NCBI GenBank assembly: GCA_036734545.1
Contig: DAIMYJ010000027.1
Coordinates: 1-34,335, forward strand
Direction of reading: 5' to 3'
DNA: 34,335 nt
Source: UBA7236 sp036734545
Lineage (GTDB): Bacteria > Bacteroidota > Bacteroidia > Chitinophagales > BACL12
Positions 14,444 to 24,300 of the stretch are shown piece after piece (position 1 is the stretch's first letter; the number at the start of each line of letters is the position of its first letter). The notes under the pieces are model-generated. The model was not told the DNA's origin, did not search any database, and worked only from the letters and a program-made list of their open reading frames with translations. The position numbers were made by a program, and so were the translations under genes.

Positions 14444-15940
14444 CTATAACCCCCTGTAAGAACGCCCCCATCGAAATGGCAGAATGAATAATTGTATACC
14501 GGTGAACTCCAGCTGGTCTGCATAAAACTTGCCGTTGTTCTCTGTATCGATAGCCAAAAATGGCATCCAACGGATGGTAGAGCGCAGATAGGCCCATCGC
14601 AGGCGGTCGGGTCTGAATTCCCATCCTGCAGAAATACCAGGTTGTATACTTGTAGAATTGTCGTATATCGCGAAAACACCAGGCTCCAAGGAATCTAAAT
14701 TGTAGGATATATGCGCATGCAGATCTTCTATAGAGATTGCCGGACCGGCAAAAAAAGCGATACCTGACCAGTCATACCAAAACTTATAGGCTTCAAAGGT
14801 TCTTGCGGTTCGGGCTATATAGCTAAATTGATAAAAACTCTTTGGATTCGTATCGCTATAGCTATACGTGTCATCCAGCTGATATTCACGTCGGCGGTAG
14901 GAGTAATTTACCTGTATATCTTTGGAAGCGATATACAGTCCCAGCCCAAGATCCAAAAATATCCCCGAGTTGGTCGGACTAATCAAAAAAGGGTAGGCAT
15001 CGAACAATGGACTCTGTTGCACATGATATCCCTGGCCGAGACCGATCGCCAGTGTGATGCCTGATAACTTCTTACGCGCGACATAATCAGCTGTGCGCAA
15101 TTTCAGGTTGCCGGTTGTGCAATCGTCAGTCCGTTCAGCAACGGATGGCAGCACATAAGCCAACTGTGCTCCGGCCATGAACGGTGCGAGCTGAAAATGT
15201 TCTGTCATCTCAGGCTGCAGGTAAACATCAAAACCGTTCTGAGGGATGTACGCTCCGGAGACTGTTAGCCGCGCATCACCGATCCGCATACTCAGGCCGG
15301 CGTGCAGCGGGGTAAACAATCGGTCGACACTTGCGTTGTTTACACCACTGATCACTTTTCCTTCACCTCCGGGGGCCAGAAAAGCCGGCATGCAAGAGAT
15401 GCCGAAGAACGGGGCTATCTGCCGGGCCTTAGTTGCCATCGGAAACACGGAGAATCCAGTTTCCATGCCTGTGTATAGGGTGAGCTTACTTGTTTCCGGC
15501 ACATCCATGTTCCTGGGCATATACATATACCATTCAAATGCTCCATTGCCGGAAATAAGACTTAAACCGAGTCTGGGAATGACCCTGTCAGTCAATCGAT
15601 ATTCTGCGACTTCCCCTGTAGAGGTATATTGATAGATCTGGGATCTCGATCCGGGAATGACCTGCATATCCATACCTATTGTCAATTGAGCAGAGGAGCA
15701 GATAAATCCGGGTCCGTTTTCCGAAGTGGTCAGCGTGGAATCCGCTTTAGGCAGCGTGGTGATACGCTCCTCCTTGTTCCACCGGTCAATACTTTCCTTA
15801 TACAGTTGGATGTTCCGTAATGAATCCTCGGGTGTTTGAGCATAAACCCTCATGGATAAACAACAACCGGCGATCAGGAGAAACTGTAGGGATCTTTGAA
15901 GAAAGCGACTGCCATCCTGCATAAAGTGTATTTTCAGCAT
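14444..15940 (-). CDS. Probable outer-membrane beta-barrel protein, function unknown
   Basis: A 498-residue exported protein. The first 35 residues hold a hydrophobic stretch (FLLIAGCCLSMRVYAQ) after a basic region; the true start may be the ATG at 15940 or the one at 15922. The rest shows many short alternating segments ending in aromatic residues (RLGLSLISGNGAFEWYMYM, GIFLDLGLGLYIASKDIQVNYSYRRREYQL, LRWAYLRSTIRWMPFLAI), as expected for a porin-like or OmpA-like barrel. There is no plug, OmpA or T9SS domain. AT content is a little higher than in neighbours. It converges with the secreted protein gene. Confidence 0.65.
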   Translation of the reverse strand: MLKIHFMQDGSRFLQRSLQFLLIAGCCLSMRVYAQTPEDSLRNIQLYKESIDRWNKEERITTLPKADSTLTTSENGPGFICSSAQLTIGMDMQVIPGSRSQIYQYTSTGEVAEYRLTDRVIPRLGLSLISGNGAFEWYMYMPRNMDVPETSKLTLYTGMETGFSVFPMATKARQIAPFFGISCMPAFLAPGGEGKVISGVNNASVDRLFTPLHAGLSMRIGDARLTVSGAYIPQNGFDVYLQPEMTEHFQLAPFMAGAQLAYVLPSVAERTDDCTTGNLKLRTADYVARKKLSGITLAIGLGQGYHVQQSPLFDAYPFLISPTNSGIFLDLGLGLYIASKDIQVNYSYRRREYQLDDTYSYSDTNPKSFYQFSYIARTARTFEAYKFWYDWSGIAFFAGPAISIEDLHAHISYNLDSLEPGVFAIYDNSTSIQPGISAGWEFRPDRLRWAYLRSTIRWMPFLAIDTENNGKFYADQLEFTGIQLFILPFRWGRSYRGL

Positions 15941-15994
15941 ACAATGTAGATGAAGTACACCTACCGTTCAATGACATTCGTCAATACTCATGGA

Positions 15995-16026
15995 CAAAAA
16001 AAAAGGCATCCTTCTCAGGATGCCTT
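15995..16026 (-). terminator. Intrinsic terminator of the RRM gene
   Basis: A perfect 9-bp stem (AAGGCATCC at 16003-16011 with GGATGCCTT at 16018-16026, 6-nt loop). Read on the minus strand it is followed by an unbroken run of T down to 15995. It lies 22 nt past the RRM stop codon. Confidence 0.9.
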
Positions 16027-16048
16027 GGGGTAAATTACCTTATGCTGA

Positions 16049-16360
16049 TCACCAGCGACGGCCACCACCACCACCGCCGCCGTAGTTTCCACCACCGCGG
16101 TTGTTGTTGAACGGCTTGCGTTCAGTTTGTGGACGAGCTTCAGATACAGAGATGGTCTTACCCATGATCTCTGCGCCATTGAGTTCAGACATCGCAGTTT
16201 CTGCGCCGTCATTCATTTCAACGAAGCCGAAGCCGCGTGACCTGCCGGTCATTTTGTCATTGATAATTTTTGCGGATGATACTTCACCGTACTGTTCGAA
16301 CAAGGTGCGCAGTTCATCATTGGTCATCTTAAAATTGAGACCGGAAACGTACAAATTCAT
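16049..16360 (-). CDS. Small RRM RNA-binding protein with glycine-rich tail
   Basis: A 103-residue protein with a single RNA recognition motif: RNP2 LYVSGL at 3-8 and RNP1 RSRGFGFVE at 40-48, each with the aromatic residues that stack on RNA bases. A GGGNYGGGGGGGRRW tail follows. Such glycine-rich RRM proteins are common in Bacteroidota and cyanobacteria and are thought to act as RNA chaperones, often cold-induced. The gene stands alone, with its own strong promoter, a 5' leader of about 100 nt and a perfect terminator, which suggests a highly expressed monocistronic mRNA. The specific targets are unknown. Confidence 0.93.
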   Translation of the reverse strand: MNLYVSGLNFKMTNDELRTLFEQYGEVSSAKIINDKMTGRSRGFGFVEMNDGAETAMSELNGAEIMGKTISVSEARPQTERKPFNNNRGGGNYGGGGGGGRRW

Positions 16361-16463
16361 GTTTTGCTTTTATAAAAATGTTAACTGATAAAACTCACTC
16401 TGTGAGCGCCTGCTTAATTTGACCGGGACCGGTAAAAGGAAGAAGAAAACCCAAGAATTTCAA

Positions 16464-16494
16464 CAAAGATACACTAATCGGCATTACCAAACAA
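16464..16494 (-). promoter_or_regulatory. Full promoter TTG-N20-TATCTTTG of the RRM gene
   Basis: On the minus strand TTG (16494-16492) is followed after 20 nt by TATCTTTG (16471-16464). Both elements and their spacing match the Bacteroidota -33/-7 consensus. The start would be near 16458, giving a leader of about 98 nt. The leader holds two small hairpins (ACCGG-TC-CCGGT and CTCAC-AGA-GTGAG). Confidence 0.7.
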
Positions 16495-16504
16495 GCCCCC
16501 CGGG

Positions 16505-17617
16505 TCAATCCATGATCTCATCGAGCTTCGGCACACGTCCCAGCGCATACAAATAGCGCAGGTGCGAGCTCAGAGCCGACAATACCGTAGGGTTCTCTTT
16601 GTAAGGAATGTTGAATTGCTCGGCCGTCTTTTTGACGATCGGGGCGATCTTCGGGTAGTGGATATGGCAGATCTTAGGGAAAAGGTGATGCTCTACCTGG
16701 AAGTTCAAACCGCCTACATACCAAGACAATAGCTTATTGTGGCGGCTAAAGTTCATGGTCGTATGCAGCTGATGCACCGCCCAGATATTGTGGATCTTAC
16801 CATCGGCATCCGGCACCGGGTGGTCAGTTCCCTCCAGGGTATGTGCCAGCTGGAAGGTGAGCGACAGGATCAGGCTGCCGGTGATATGCATGACCAGGAA
16901 ACCTACCAGCACCTGCCAGAAAGGGATGCCGAAGAAAACCGTAGGCATTACCAGGAAGGCGAAGAGGTACAACACCTTAATGAGGATCAAACGGATCACC
17001 TGGCTCCGGTATTCTGCCTTCGTTGAGGCATTCACCCCAATGCGACGATATCGGATCAGCTGTCGGAAATCCTTCGCCAGCACCCAATACAGGGTCATGA
17101 TGGAATAATGTCCGAAAATATAGATGAACTGCAACCTGTGTGAACGCTTCAGCGGCACCTGATCGGTGAAACGCATGCCGGCTTTGGAGTCGATGTCCTC
17201 GTCCAAACCTTCTATGTTCGTATAGGTGTGATGTAATACGTTGTGCTGGAGTTTCCAGTTGAACACCACGCTGCCCGCCAGATTCACAGAATAGCCCATC
17301 CACTTGTTGATGGTGGGGTTCGAAGAATAGGCCCCGTGATTGGCATCATGCATTACGCTCATACCGATCCCGGCAAAGGCAACCCCCATCAGCACCCACA
17401 AGCCCATGGTAATCCACAAGGCAGGCTGCACAAAGAGGATCACGGCAAATGGGATCAGATACGCTGCGATCATCACGATGGTCTTGGTAACCATGGCCGC
17501 GTTGGCGTGAGGAGTTATGCCGTTGTCCAGAAAATACTGTTGAACGTTCTGCTTGAGTGTTTGATAAAAGACTTGCTGGTCAGGATTAACAAACTTAACT
17601 GCGCCCTTTTTATTCAT
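16505..17617 (-). CDS. Front-end acyl-lipid/acyl-CoA fatty acid desaturase
   Basis: A 370-residue membrane di-iron enzyme. Three histidine boxes are present: HDANH at 90-94, HNVLHH at 125-130 and QVEHH at 307-311. The Gln in the last box marks the front-end (delta-5/6-like) desaturases. Hydrophobic segments lie before the first box (about 45-85) and between the second and third (about 165-260). The enzyme would put a double bond into membrane fatty acids, often in response to cold. I use the ATG at 17617, since the frame upstream begins with TTG. A TATATTTG box lies 32 nt before it. The regiospecificity cannot be read from sequence. It lies behind the RRM gene in the reverse direction but has its own promoter. 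Confidence 0.93.
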   Translation of the reverse strand: MNKKGAVKFVNPDQQVFYQTLKQNVQQYFLDNGITPHANAAMVTKTIVMIAAYLIPFAVILFVQPALWITMGLWVLMGVAFAGIGMSVMHDANHGAYSSNPTINKWMGYSVNLAGSVVFNWKLQHNVLHHTYTNIEGLDEDIDSKAGMRFTDQVPLKRSHRLQFIYIFGHYSIMTLYWVLAKDFRQLIRYRRIGVNASTKAEYRSQVIRLILIKVLYLFAFLVMPTVFFGIPFWQVLVGFLVMHITGSLILSLTFQLAHTLEGTDHPVPDADGKIHNIWAVHQLHTTMNFSRHNKLLSWYVGGLNFQVEHHLFPKICHIHYPKIAPIVKKTAEQFNIPYKENPTVLSALSSHLRYLYALGRVPKLDEIMD

Positions 17618-17649
17618 TTGAGAAGATAACAATTAACTGAAATACTATG

Positions 17650-17657
17650 CAAATATA
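17650..17657 (-). promoter_or_regulatory. -7 box TATATTTG for the desaturase gene
   Basis: An exact TAnnTTTG match on the minus strand, 32 nt before the ATG at 17617. No -33 TTG was found at the usual distance. Confidence 0.5.
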
Positions 17658-17897
17658 AGCATAAATTAAGGAACATGGTTCCGCGGCACCCCTTTCCAAG
17701 GGTCTGCAGGGCGCTACTTATCAACAGCCCCGCGTGTTCTGTAGGATATCGCATTTCTTCGACTATTCCTTACCCGGTGATCGACCGGTTTTCTGCACAT
17801 GGGGTGGTAATGCTTGGACCTTTGTCCTGATGGGAAAGTGTGAAGGCGGGAAGGCGTTTAGAGAAGGCGAACTACTATGCCCACGGCTTTGATCGGA

Positions 17898-19607
17898 TCA
17901 ATTACCGGTCACCATCACCTTGGCCGAATGATCGGCATAGGCCCCCTGCAGGTGCACGAGCAACATGCCGCGGGTGTTGCCCACGGGCAGGATGAATTGG
18001 CCTGACGTGGGGTCTGTGAGCAACTCTTTGCTATGCAATACCCTGCCGCTGATATCTGCCACTACGATCTGCACGGACTCTTCGGTGAGCGCAGTATAAT
18101 GGATGTAAATGGATGCAGCTGCAGGATCATATTGCACTGAGCCGATCTGCCAGCCGGTGTGCGCATCAGCACAGGTTACGGCGATCACGTCGCTGTAGGA
18201 ATGCTGGCCATCAAGGTCGAGCTGACGAAGCCGGTAATAGTTCATGGGCAGCGGTGCATCATCCGTAAACTGATACGCCATGGGGCCGGAGGTGTTGCCG
18301 GCAGCCTGCACTTCGCCCAGTGACTGAAAATCAGCGCCATCGGCAGACCGCTCGACGATAAAACGGTCACTGTTCAGTTCCTCGGCGGTGGTCCATTGCA
18401 GCTGAACGGTTTCGCCTGCCGCTTCGCCGGTGAATGTTGAAAGCGTGATAGGTAACAGACAGGTGATGTCTACCACCACATCATCGTATACACCGGCATC
18501 TGCGCACAATCCGCCGGTCACTGTCCAGCGAAAGGTGTTGGCTCCAAACGGCAAGCCGGTTACGGTGGTGGTTGCACTGTAGGGATCGGTGATCGTGCCG
18601 CCACCGGATACGAGTGTCCACATACCGGCTCCGGTAGCACCTGTCGCTGTAATGGTAGCCGTGGTGCTGCACAGCATCTGATCGGCACCGGCACTTACGG
18701 TGGCCACACCGGTGCCTGCACCGATGGTGTAGTCGCAGTTGGATCCTGCGTTGCCGTCGATCATCATGTAGTAGGTCTCCCCTATCGTGAGGGCTGTTGC
18801 GGTGAGTGTGAACGCACCTTCCCATCCGCCGTCGGTATAATTACACGGCGTTTTGCGGGTGAAGGTTTTAGTGCCGGCATCATATCCGAATATACCTACC
18901 TGCACGCCATCGCAGGAGGCGCCGCCGGTGACATTGAAATCGAAACTGGCCGATGTTGCGGAGGCGATGAATTTCAACCAGGAGTTGTTTTCGAGTGTGC
19001 CGGCAAAGAGCCCGTCGGTGGGACTCGGACAACTGCCGCCGGAACCGCCGAAGTTGTATGGCGCGTCTTCGCCATAGTAGCCGGCAGTGGTGCCGCAGTA
19101 GTCAAATAAGTTACACACCGCCGTGGCCTGTCCGAACACATCAGCGGCAGGCGGATTGCCATCGCATACCGGCGGGGCCTCGCAGGAGATGGAGGCCTGC
19201 CAGCCGCCGTCTGTGGCAGAAGCGTTGGATTTGAAGCGTATGGTCACACAGGTGCTGGTGGTGCCTACAGCGGGATAGGCAAAACCGTAATCATCGGCCT
19301 TCACCAGGATAGCGATAAGGGGATCCGATGTCGTTAGCCCGTCGTAAAAGAACAAGGTATCGCCGGTAGCGCCGTCCATGTTATAGGATGGCGTAAAATC
19401 AAAATACAGGGGGGTGCCGGAACTGGAGCAGAAGGTGACCACATAATCTTCATTATTGCCGTAATTGCCGCCACTGCCACCGCTATCGTAAAAGTTGCCG
19501 CTGCAGGTGTTCACCGTCATGCCATTGTAGGTGGCGATGTTATACGTTTGCGCCTGCATCCGGATACCGGCGAAGAGCAAACAGGCAGTGATCAGGATTC
19601 GCATCAT
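17898..19607 (-). CDS. Secreted CUB-domain protein with probable T9SS-type C-terminal domain
   Basis: A 569-residue exported protein with a signal peptide (MMRILITACLLFAGIRMQAQ). Residues about 20-143 form a CUB domain (NTCSGNFYDSGGSGGNYGNNEDYVVTFC.., ..LFFYDG.., ..CVTIRFKSNASATDGGW). Next is a beta-rich module (about 150-300) with the ENNSWLKFIA and GETYYMMIDGNAGSNCDYTI pattern. A PKD/HYR-like segment follows, ending in NTFRWTV. Then comes the typical T9SS-cargo fibronectin-like module (LQWTTAEELNSDRFIVERSADGADF, ..YYRLRQLDLDGQHSYSDVI). The last 80 residues look like a T9SS sorting domain (VQIVVADISGRVLH..). It is probably cell-surface and adhesive; the ligand is unknown. Two ATGs (19607, 19604) are possible starts. 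Confidence 0.85.
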   Translation of the reverse strand: MMRILITACLLFAGIRMQAQTYNIATYNGMTVNTCSGNFYDSGGSGGNYGNNEDYVVTFCSSSGTPLYFDFTPSYNMDGATGDTLFFYDGLTTSDPLIAILVKADDYGFAYPAVGTTSTCVTIRFKSNASATDGGWQASISCEAPPVCDGNPPAADVFGQATAVCNLFDYCGTTAGYYGEDAPYNFGGSGGSCPSPTDGLFAGTLENNSWLKFIASATSASFDFNVTGGASCDGVQVGIFGYDAGTKTFTRKTPCNYTDGGWEGAFTLTATALTIGETYYMMIDGNAGSNCDYTIGAGTGVATVSAGADQMLCSTTATITATGATGAGMWTLVSGGGTITDPYSATTTVTGLPFGANTFRWTVTGGLCADAGVYDDVVVDITCLLPITLSTFTGEAAGETVQLQWTTAEELNSDRFIVERSADGADFQSLGEVQAAGNTSGPMAYQFTDDAPLPMNYYRLRQLDLDGQHSYSDVIAVTCADAHTGWQIGSVQYDPAAASIYIHYTALTEESVQIVVADISGRVLHSKELLTDPTSGQFILPVGNTRGMLLVHLQGAYADHSAKVMVTGN

Positions 19608-19630
19608 GCGGTCAACAGTTTAACACGCTA

Positions 19631-19638
19631 CAAAAGTA
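19631..19638 (-). promoter_or_regulatory. -7 box TACTTTTG for the CUB protein gene
   Basis: An exact TAnnTTTG match on the minus strand, 23 nt before the ATG at 19607, in the spacer shared with the divergent helical-repeat gene. Confidence 0.5.
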
Positions 19639-19734
19639 TAGACAGCCGATACCGGGTTTTGAAAAATAATGCGTATTTTTAGGAAGTCTGAATTCAGATA
19701 ACGGAAGCCTTCCCCCACCCTGCTTATCCTGTCT

Positions 19735-21261
19735 ATGGCCCAACCGCATTGTTATACACTCATCCAAGCACTCAGCGGTGCAGAGAAACGCGCCTTCGTC
19801 GTGTATGCCCAACGGCATGTGATCGGCGGCGGGAATCAGTATGTAATACTCTATCAGCTGCTGGAGGATATGCCGGTTTACGATGCCGATGCACTGGTAA
19901 GCAGTATGCGTGCGGCGGGACTACCGGTGCGTTGGTTCAAGGCTGATCTGAATTATTTGTATCAACTGCTGCTGGATCATCTGCGGCATTTACACCGGGA
20001 TAAGACGGTACACCTCCACCTACTTGCTTATCTCGCCGATATTGAATTACTGTTACATAAAGGACTTGCGGAAGCCTGCCGCAAACAGATCATCAAAGCC
20101 ATCGCACTGGCCAAACAGGCGGAGGCATGGTCGCTGCTGCATCGTATACTGTTGTGGGAGCGCCGACTCGCCGTTGCTCATCCCGAGTTGGGCATCAGCA
20201 CTGCTGGCGTGGTGCGACAAATGCAGGAAGCTACCGAACAGCAGGAAATGTTCGACACAGCGCTATCCTTGTATGAACAGGCCGTCGTGTTGCGTGTGCA
20301 AACCGTGCAGGCGCGTAGTAAGCAAAAACTGTCGGGCTTCCGTCGACTGGAACAGCATGCTTTGTTTCGGCAGGCTCCAAATTCCATGGGTGTGCTCACA
20401 CGCATACGGCTTATGCAGGTGCTGTGCATGCGGTATTATGCGGGCAGGGAAATGGAGTCGGAATTAACAGCCACCAAGTCGATCATTTCCCTCTACGATA
20501 AACATCCCATTTTACGTGAGGCATACGCCGCTGATTATGTAGCTGCCCATGCGCGGGTGATCTCGCTGCTGAAAAATATGGATGCTCAGGCATTTGCCAA
20601 AGCGCTGGAGGCTTTTCGTGCATTCGAACAACAGGAGGACGCACTGCATGCGCGGATGGTCAATGCGCAGATATTCGCGCAATCGTATATGGTGGAGCTG
20701 TCGCATAACCTGAACGCGGGAAAGTATGAACGCGCGTCGCTGCTCTTACCGGCGATCCAAACAGGTTTGAAAAAGCACGGCAAACATCTGGGTGAAAGCA
20801 TCCGCTTATCGTTCGATTTCATGATCACGTATACGCTGTTCAGCAACGGCGCTTACGCTCAGGCGCGCGACCGGATGCATAGCCTGCTGCAACGCTACTC
20901 CCCTGCCCTGCGGCCGGATGTGTATGCGTTTGCACGACTGCTGGACCTGATGATACATCTCGCGCTGGGGAACCACAGTAATATTCGTTCTGAATATCGG
21001 TCGGTGGCATATCAGTTCAAAAAACAACCCAAGCTATATGCCACCGAGAACCGCATCCTGAAATATTTTTCGCATCCGCGCTATTATACAGGCCATGCAC
21101 AATTTCAGCACCTCGATGATCTGGAAGATGATCTCCGCCAGATACAACACAAAGGCATGGAGCAATATGCGCTGGGCTACATTCGGTTCTTCGACTGGAT
21201 CAGATCCAGAAAAGAGCGGGTGCCGATGGGAAGATTGAGGAGTAAAGATTCGAAGGTTTGA
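19735..21261 (+). CDS. Helical-repeat (TPR-like) cytoplasmic protein, function unknown
   Basis: A 508-residue protein with no signal peptide and almost entirely helical composition, rich in Ala, Leu, Arg, Tyr and Gln. Pairs of amphipathic helices recur (ALSLYEQAVVLRVQTVQAR, YERASLLLPAIQTGLKKHG, YAQARDRMHSLLQRY), consistent with degenerate TPRs, so it probably binds another protein. I do not recognise a specific family. The C-terminal residues (SKDSKV) and the stop codon are encoded by the start of a GATTCGAAG tandem repeat, so the end of the protein has probably shifted recently. It is divergent from the CUB protein. A TATTTTTA box lies 53 nt upstream. Confidence 0.75.
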   Translation: MAQPHCYTLIQALSGAEKRAFVVYAQRHVIGGGNQYVILYQLLEDMPVYDADALVSSMRAAGLPVRWFKADLNYLYQLLLDHLRHLHRDKTVHLHLLAYLADIELLLHKGLAEACRKQIIKAIALAKQAEAWSLLHRILLWERRLAVAHPELGISTAGVVRQMQEATEQQEMFDTALSLYEQAVVLRVQTVQARSKQKLSGFRRLEQHALFRQAPNSMGVLTRIRLMQVLCMRYYAGREMESELTATKSIISLYDKHPILREAYAADYVAAHARVISLLKNMDAQAFAKALEAFRAFEQQEDALHARMVNAQIFAQSYMVELSHNLNAGKYERASLLLPAIQTGLKKHGKHLGESIRLSFDFMITYTLFSNGAYAQARDRMHSLLQRYSPALRPDVYAFARLLDLMIHLALGNHSNIRSEYRSVAYQFKKQPKLYATENRILKYFSHPRYYTGHAQFQHLDDLEDDLRQIQHKGMEQYALGYIRFFDWIRSRKERVPMGRLRSKDSKV

Positions 21262-21293
21262 AGGCGCGAAGATTCGAAGGGGTGAAGGGAAGT
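21245..21293 (+). repeat. GATTCGAAG-type tandem repeat overlapping a gene end
   Basis: Degenerate units (AAGATTCG, AAGGTTTG, AAGGCGCG, AAGATTCG, AAGGGGTG, AAGGG) start within the coding sequence of the helical-repeat gene and supply its TGA stop. Same family and orientation as 7131-7202. Confidence 0.85.
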
Positions 21294-21347
21294 AAGCATG
21301 CGGGGAAAACCTGAGTCAATGTTGGTGAAGTATCCTATCCTTAATTA

Positions 21348-21377
21348 AAGGGGCCGCTCCAAATGGAGCAGCCCCTT
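21348..21377 (-). terminator. Hairpin terminator of the large T9SS gene
   Basis: Arms AAGGGGCCGCTCC and GGAGCAGCCCCTT pair over 13 bp with one mismatch around a 4-nt loop. On the minus strand a short TTTAATTAA follows. The arms share the GGGCNGCTCC core with the terminator at 2215-2244. The distance to the gene stop at 21400 is about 22 nt. Confidence 0.75.
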
Positions 21378-21399
21378 GCATTATGATACCACACTAATA

Positions 21400-24300
21400 T
21401 TATCGGTTAATGACCATATTCTTGTGGAGTATGGTGCCGTTGATGTCGGTCCATACCATGTAGATACCACTGGCGAAGTTGGCATCGAGGTGGAGTTCAA
21501 ATTCCACGCCGCCGGCTTCGAGGTATCCCTGTTCAGCCATGAGCACGCGACCGGTAAGGTCACTTACGTGCAGGAAGATCTCGCCATCGGGCACATCCGG
21601 TAAACTCAACACCACGGTGCAGTGACCGTCGCTCGGGTTTGGATAGATATGCATGGCGCGAACACCTGCTTCATCGCTGAAGAAGCTTTCACGCGGTGTT
21701 CCGCATTTGCCGAGGTAATCGCCGTGTGCCAGGTGAGCATCCACGGCCTCTGCATCAATACAAATTTGTGTCCACGGATTTTTAGCACTGCCTGTACTGT
21801 GGCAAATGAGCACTTTTTCTTTATTGCCCTTGAAGCAACGCACATCTTCGGCATAAATCATTACCGAGTCAACAGCCTGACAGCCCAAAGCATCGGTCAC
21901 AGTGATATACAACATCGCTGTATCCATCAGACTTATCGTAACAGCCTGTGTATTCGCGTTGATCATGGACTCATCACCGGTTGGTGTTTCCACATCATAC
22001 AGCAGGGCACGGTTCAGTGTCCAGGCGTAGTTAAACGGAGCCATGCCACCGCTAATAACGGCTGTCTTTGTTACGGATTGATCCGCAGCAAAGCCGTAAT
22101 ACAAATATTCAGGCGCACCGGCATCAACAGTGATGGCGCAGCAATTTTCATCGATTGCGCCATCGCAGTTATCATCGATCATGTTGCCACATATCTCGGT
22201 TGCCTCAGGATGAATAGTGAATTCCGCATCATTGCAATCCGTATTATTTAGAACATATTCTGTTCCGGGATGGCAATCCACATACAATCCCTCATCATCA
22301 GCATCACCAAATCCATCGCCGTCGGCATCTGTATAATACCAATTGAATACCGGAGTGAAGCTCCACCCGTTCACAAAATTGCCCTGATCACCGGTCATTG
22401 GCAAATTCTGAATAGTGCCGTGCAAACCGTTGAGGGTAGCATCGAAAACCTGGGTGATGGCAGTATTATCACCGCCGGCAATGCCCTGATCAAAGGTATA
22501 ATAGGCTACAAGTCCCGGATTATCCATGGGATCGATGATCGTGTTGTAGCTTGCCTGGATCTCTGCAGCCGTGCGGGCTACTTTCCAGATACGTACCTCA
22601 TCGAGGTCGCCTTTATATTCCGGATTTCCCCATGAACCCCATTCGGGTAATAATATATTGCCAATGGTCAACGGATTATGGCTGGATACAACATTGAACA
22701 ATGACGCATTCCACTCGCTGTAATAACAACCATTTACATACATGGTGATCACACCTCCGGTTGCAGCGTTAAATTTATAGGATACAGCTAAGTGCGTCCA
22801 CTCGTTATGCGGAGGAATAAAACCAGTATTGATAGGAGGTCCAAATCCCTTATTCAATTCTATACCCAGATCACGGATATAGGCGATCTGAAAATCTATC
22901 GGATGGAAATTCATCGGACGCTTGGAAATGATATGTGTTGCATACAGATCCTGCGGCGCCCTAAGCCAGAATTCTATAGTGGCAGATGTTGTATCAGTGA
23001 AGATCAATGCTTCATCATGCTCTACTACGATCACTGAAGTAGCAGATGGTGCCACCGGCATGTTAAAGGCGTTATTTGGTGCTGTATTATCCACCACCCC
23101 GTCGCAGTTCTCGTCAATACCATTTACAAAATCGAATGGCCTGCCGGGATTGATGGTCGCATCATTGTCGTTGCAGTCTACATCGTAGGTATAACCGTCG
23201 TTATCGGCATCCAACGCTATATGTGAACAATCGCAGATCTGGATATCAAAGAAATCATAGGTGGCCGCATTGCCGTCGTCGCAGTTGATCGTTGCCTGGT
23301 TTACATATTGGCATACATCATCGCCGTCCGGTATACCATCGGCGTCATCATCGGTATCGCAGGCATTTTTTGTGCCATCGGCATCTGAATCCCTGTACAA
23401 CATGTTCGCCGTGAAATTAAATGCCCACATATCGTTTAGATATCCGGATCCACTGATTCCATATCCGTTACCACCGAACATCCAAAGGGTGCCATCTGCG
23501 CCGCTCCAGCCGTACATCTGGGTGCGGGCTCCGGGATAAACACCGTATTCGGTTACACCCAAGGACCCGTATATACCATTAGCATTCACCACTCCTACGC
23601 CGCCCATATAACCGCATAGTCCGTCCTGATCAGGATCAAACATCCACCAGTCATTGAATTTGCCGGCGAGGTTGTTGCCGCCAAACAGCCAGAATTTGCC
23701 GTCGCTATCCACGAATGCTTCATAGTTGGCGCGTGCACCCGGCCAGCTGGCTGCATCCAAAACGCCGAGTGAACCATAGGTGCCTGTTACATTAGGTGTT
23801 TTTGGTCCACCCATCCAGGTCCATAGGTTGCTGTCCGGTGAATATTTCCAGAGGTCATTGAGATAACCAACCCCTCCGCTTTCACCATAGCCATATCCGC
23901 CGAATATCCAGATGTCGCCATTAGTATCCTGCCATGAATCGAAATACGCCCTTCCACCGGGCATATTGGTCGCTGCTGGAATACCCTTTATACCATAAAT
24001 GCCGTAATGGTCAGGATTATTATCCCCGGAAACCCAGGTCCAATAACCGGTAGCGGGATCGTAGTTCCACACTTCATTCAGATGTCCATAACTATAAGGA
24101 GTTCCATATCCCAAACCACCCATCATCCATAATTTTCCATCGTCTCCTATCCAGTAGGCACCACCTGATCTACCACCGGGTGCATTATTAGGACCTGCGG
24201 TGCCTTTCGGATGACCATATCCGCCATAATATCCGGGATTCGTTCCGCCCCAAACCCATTTCCAATTATTGGTACCCCTGTTATAGAACCACAGGTCATT

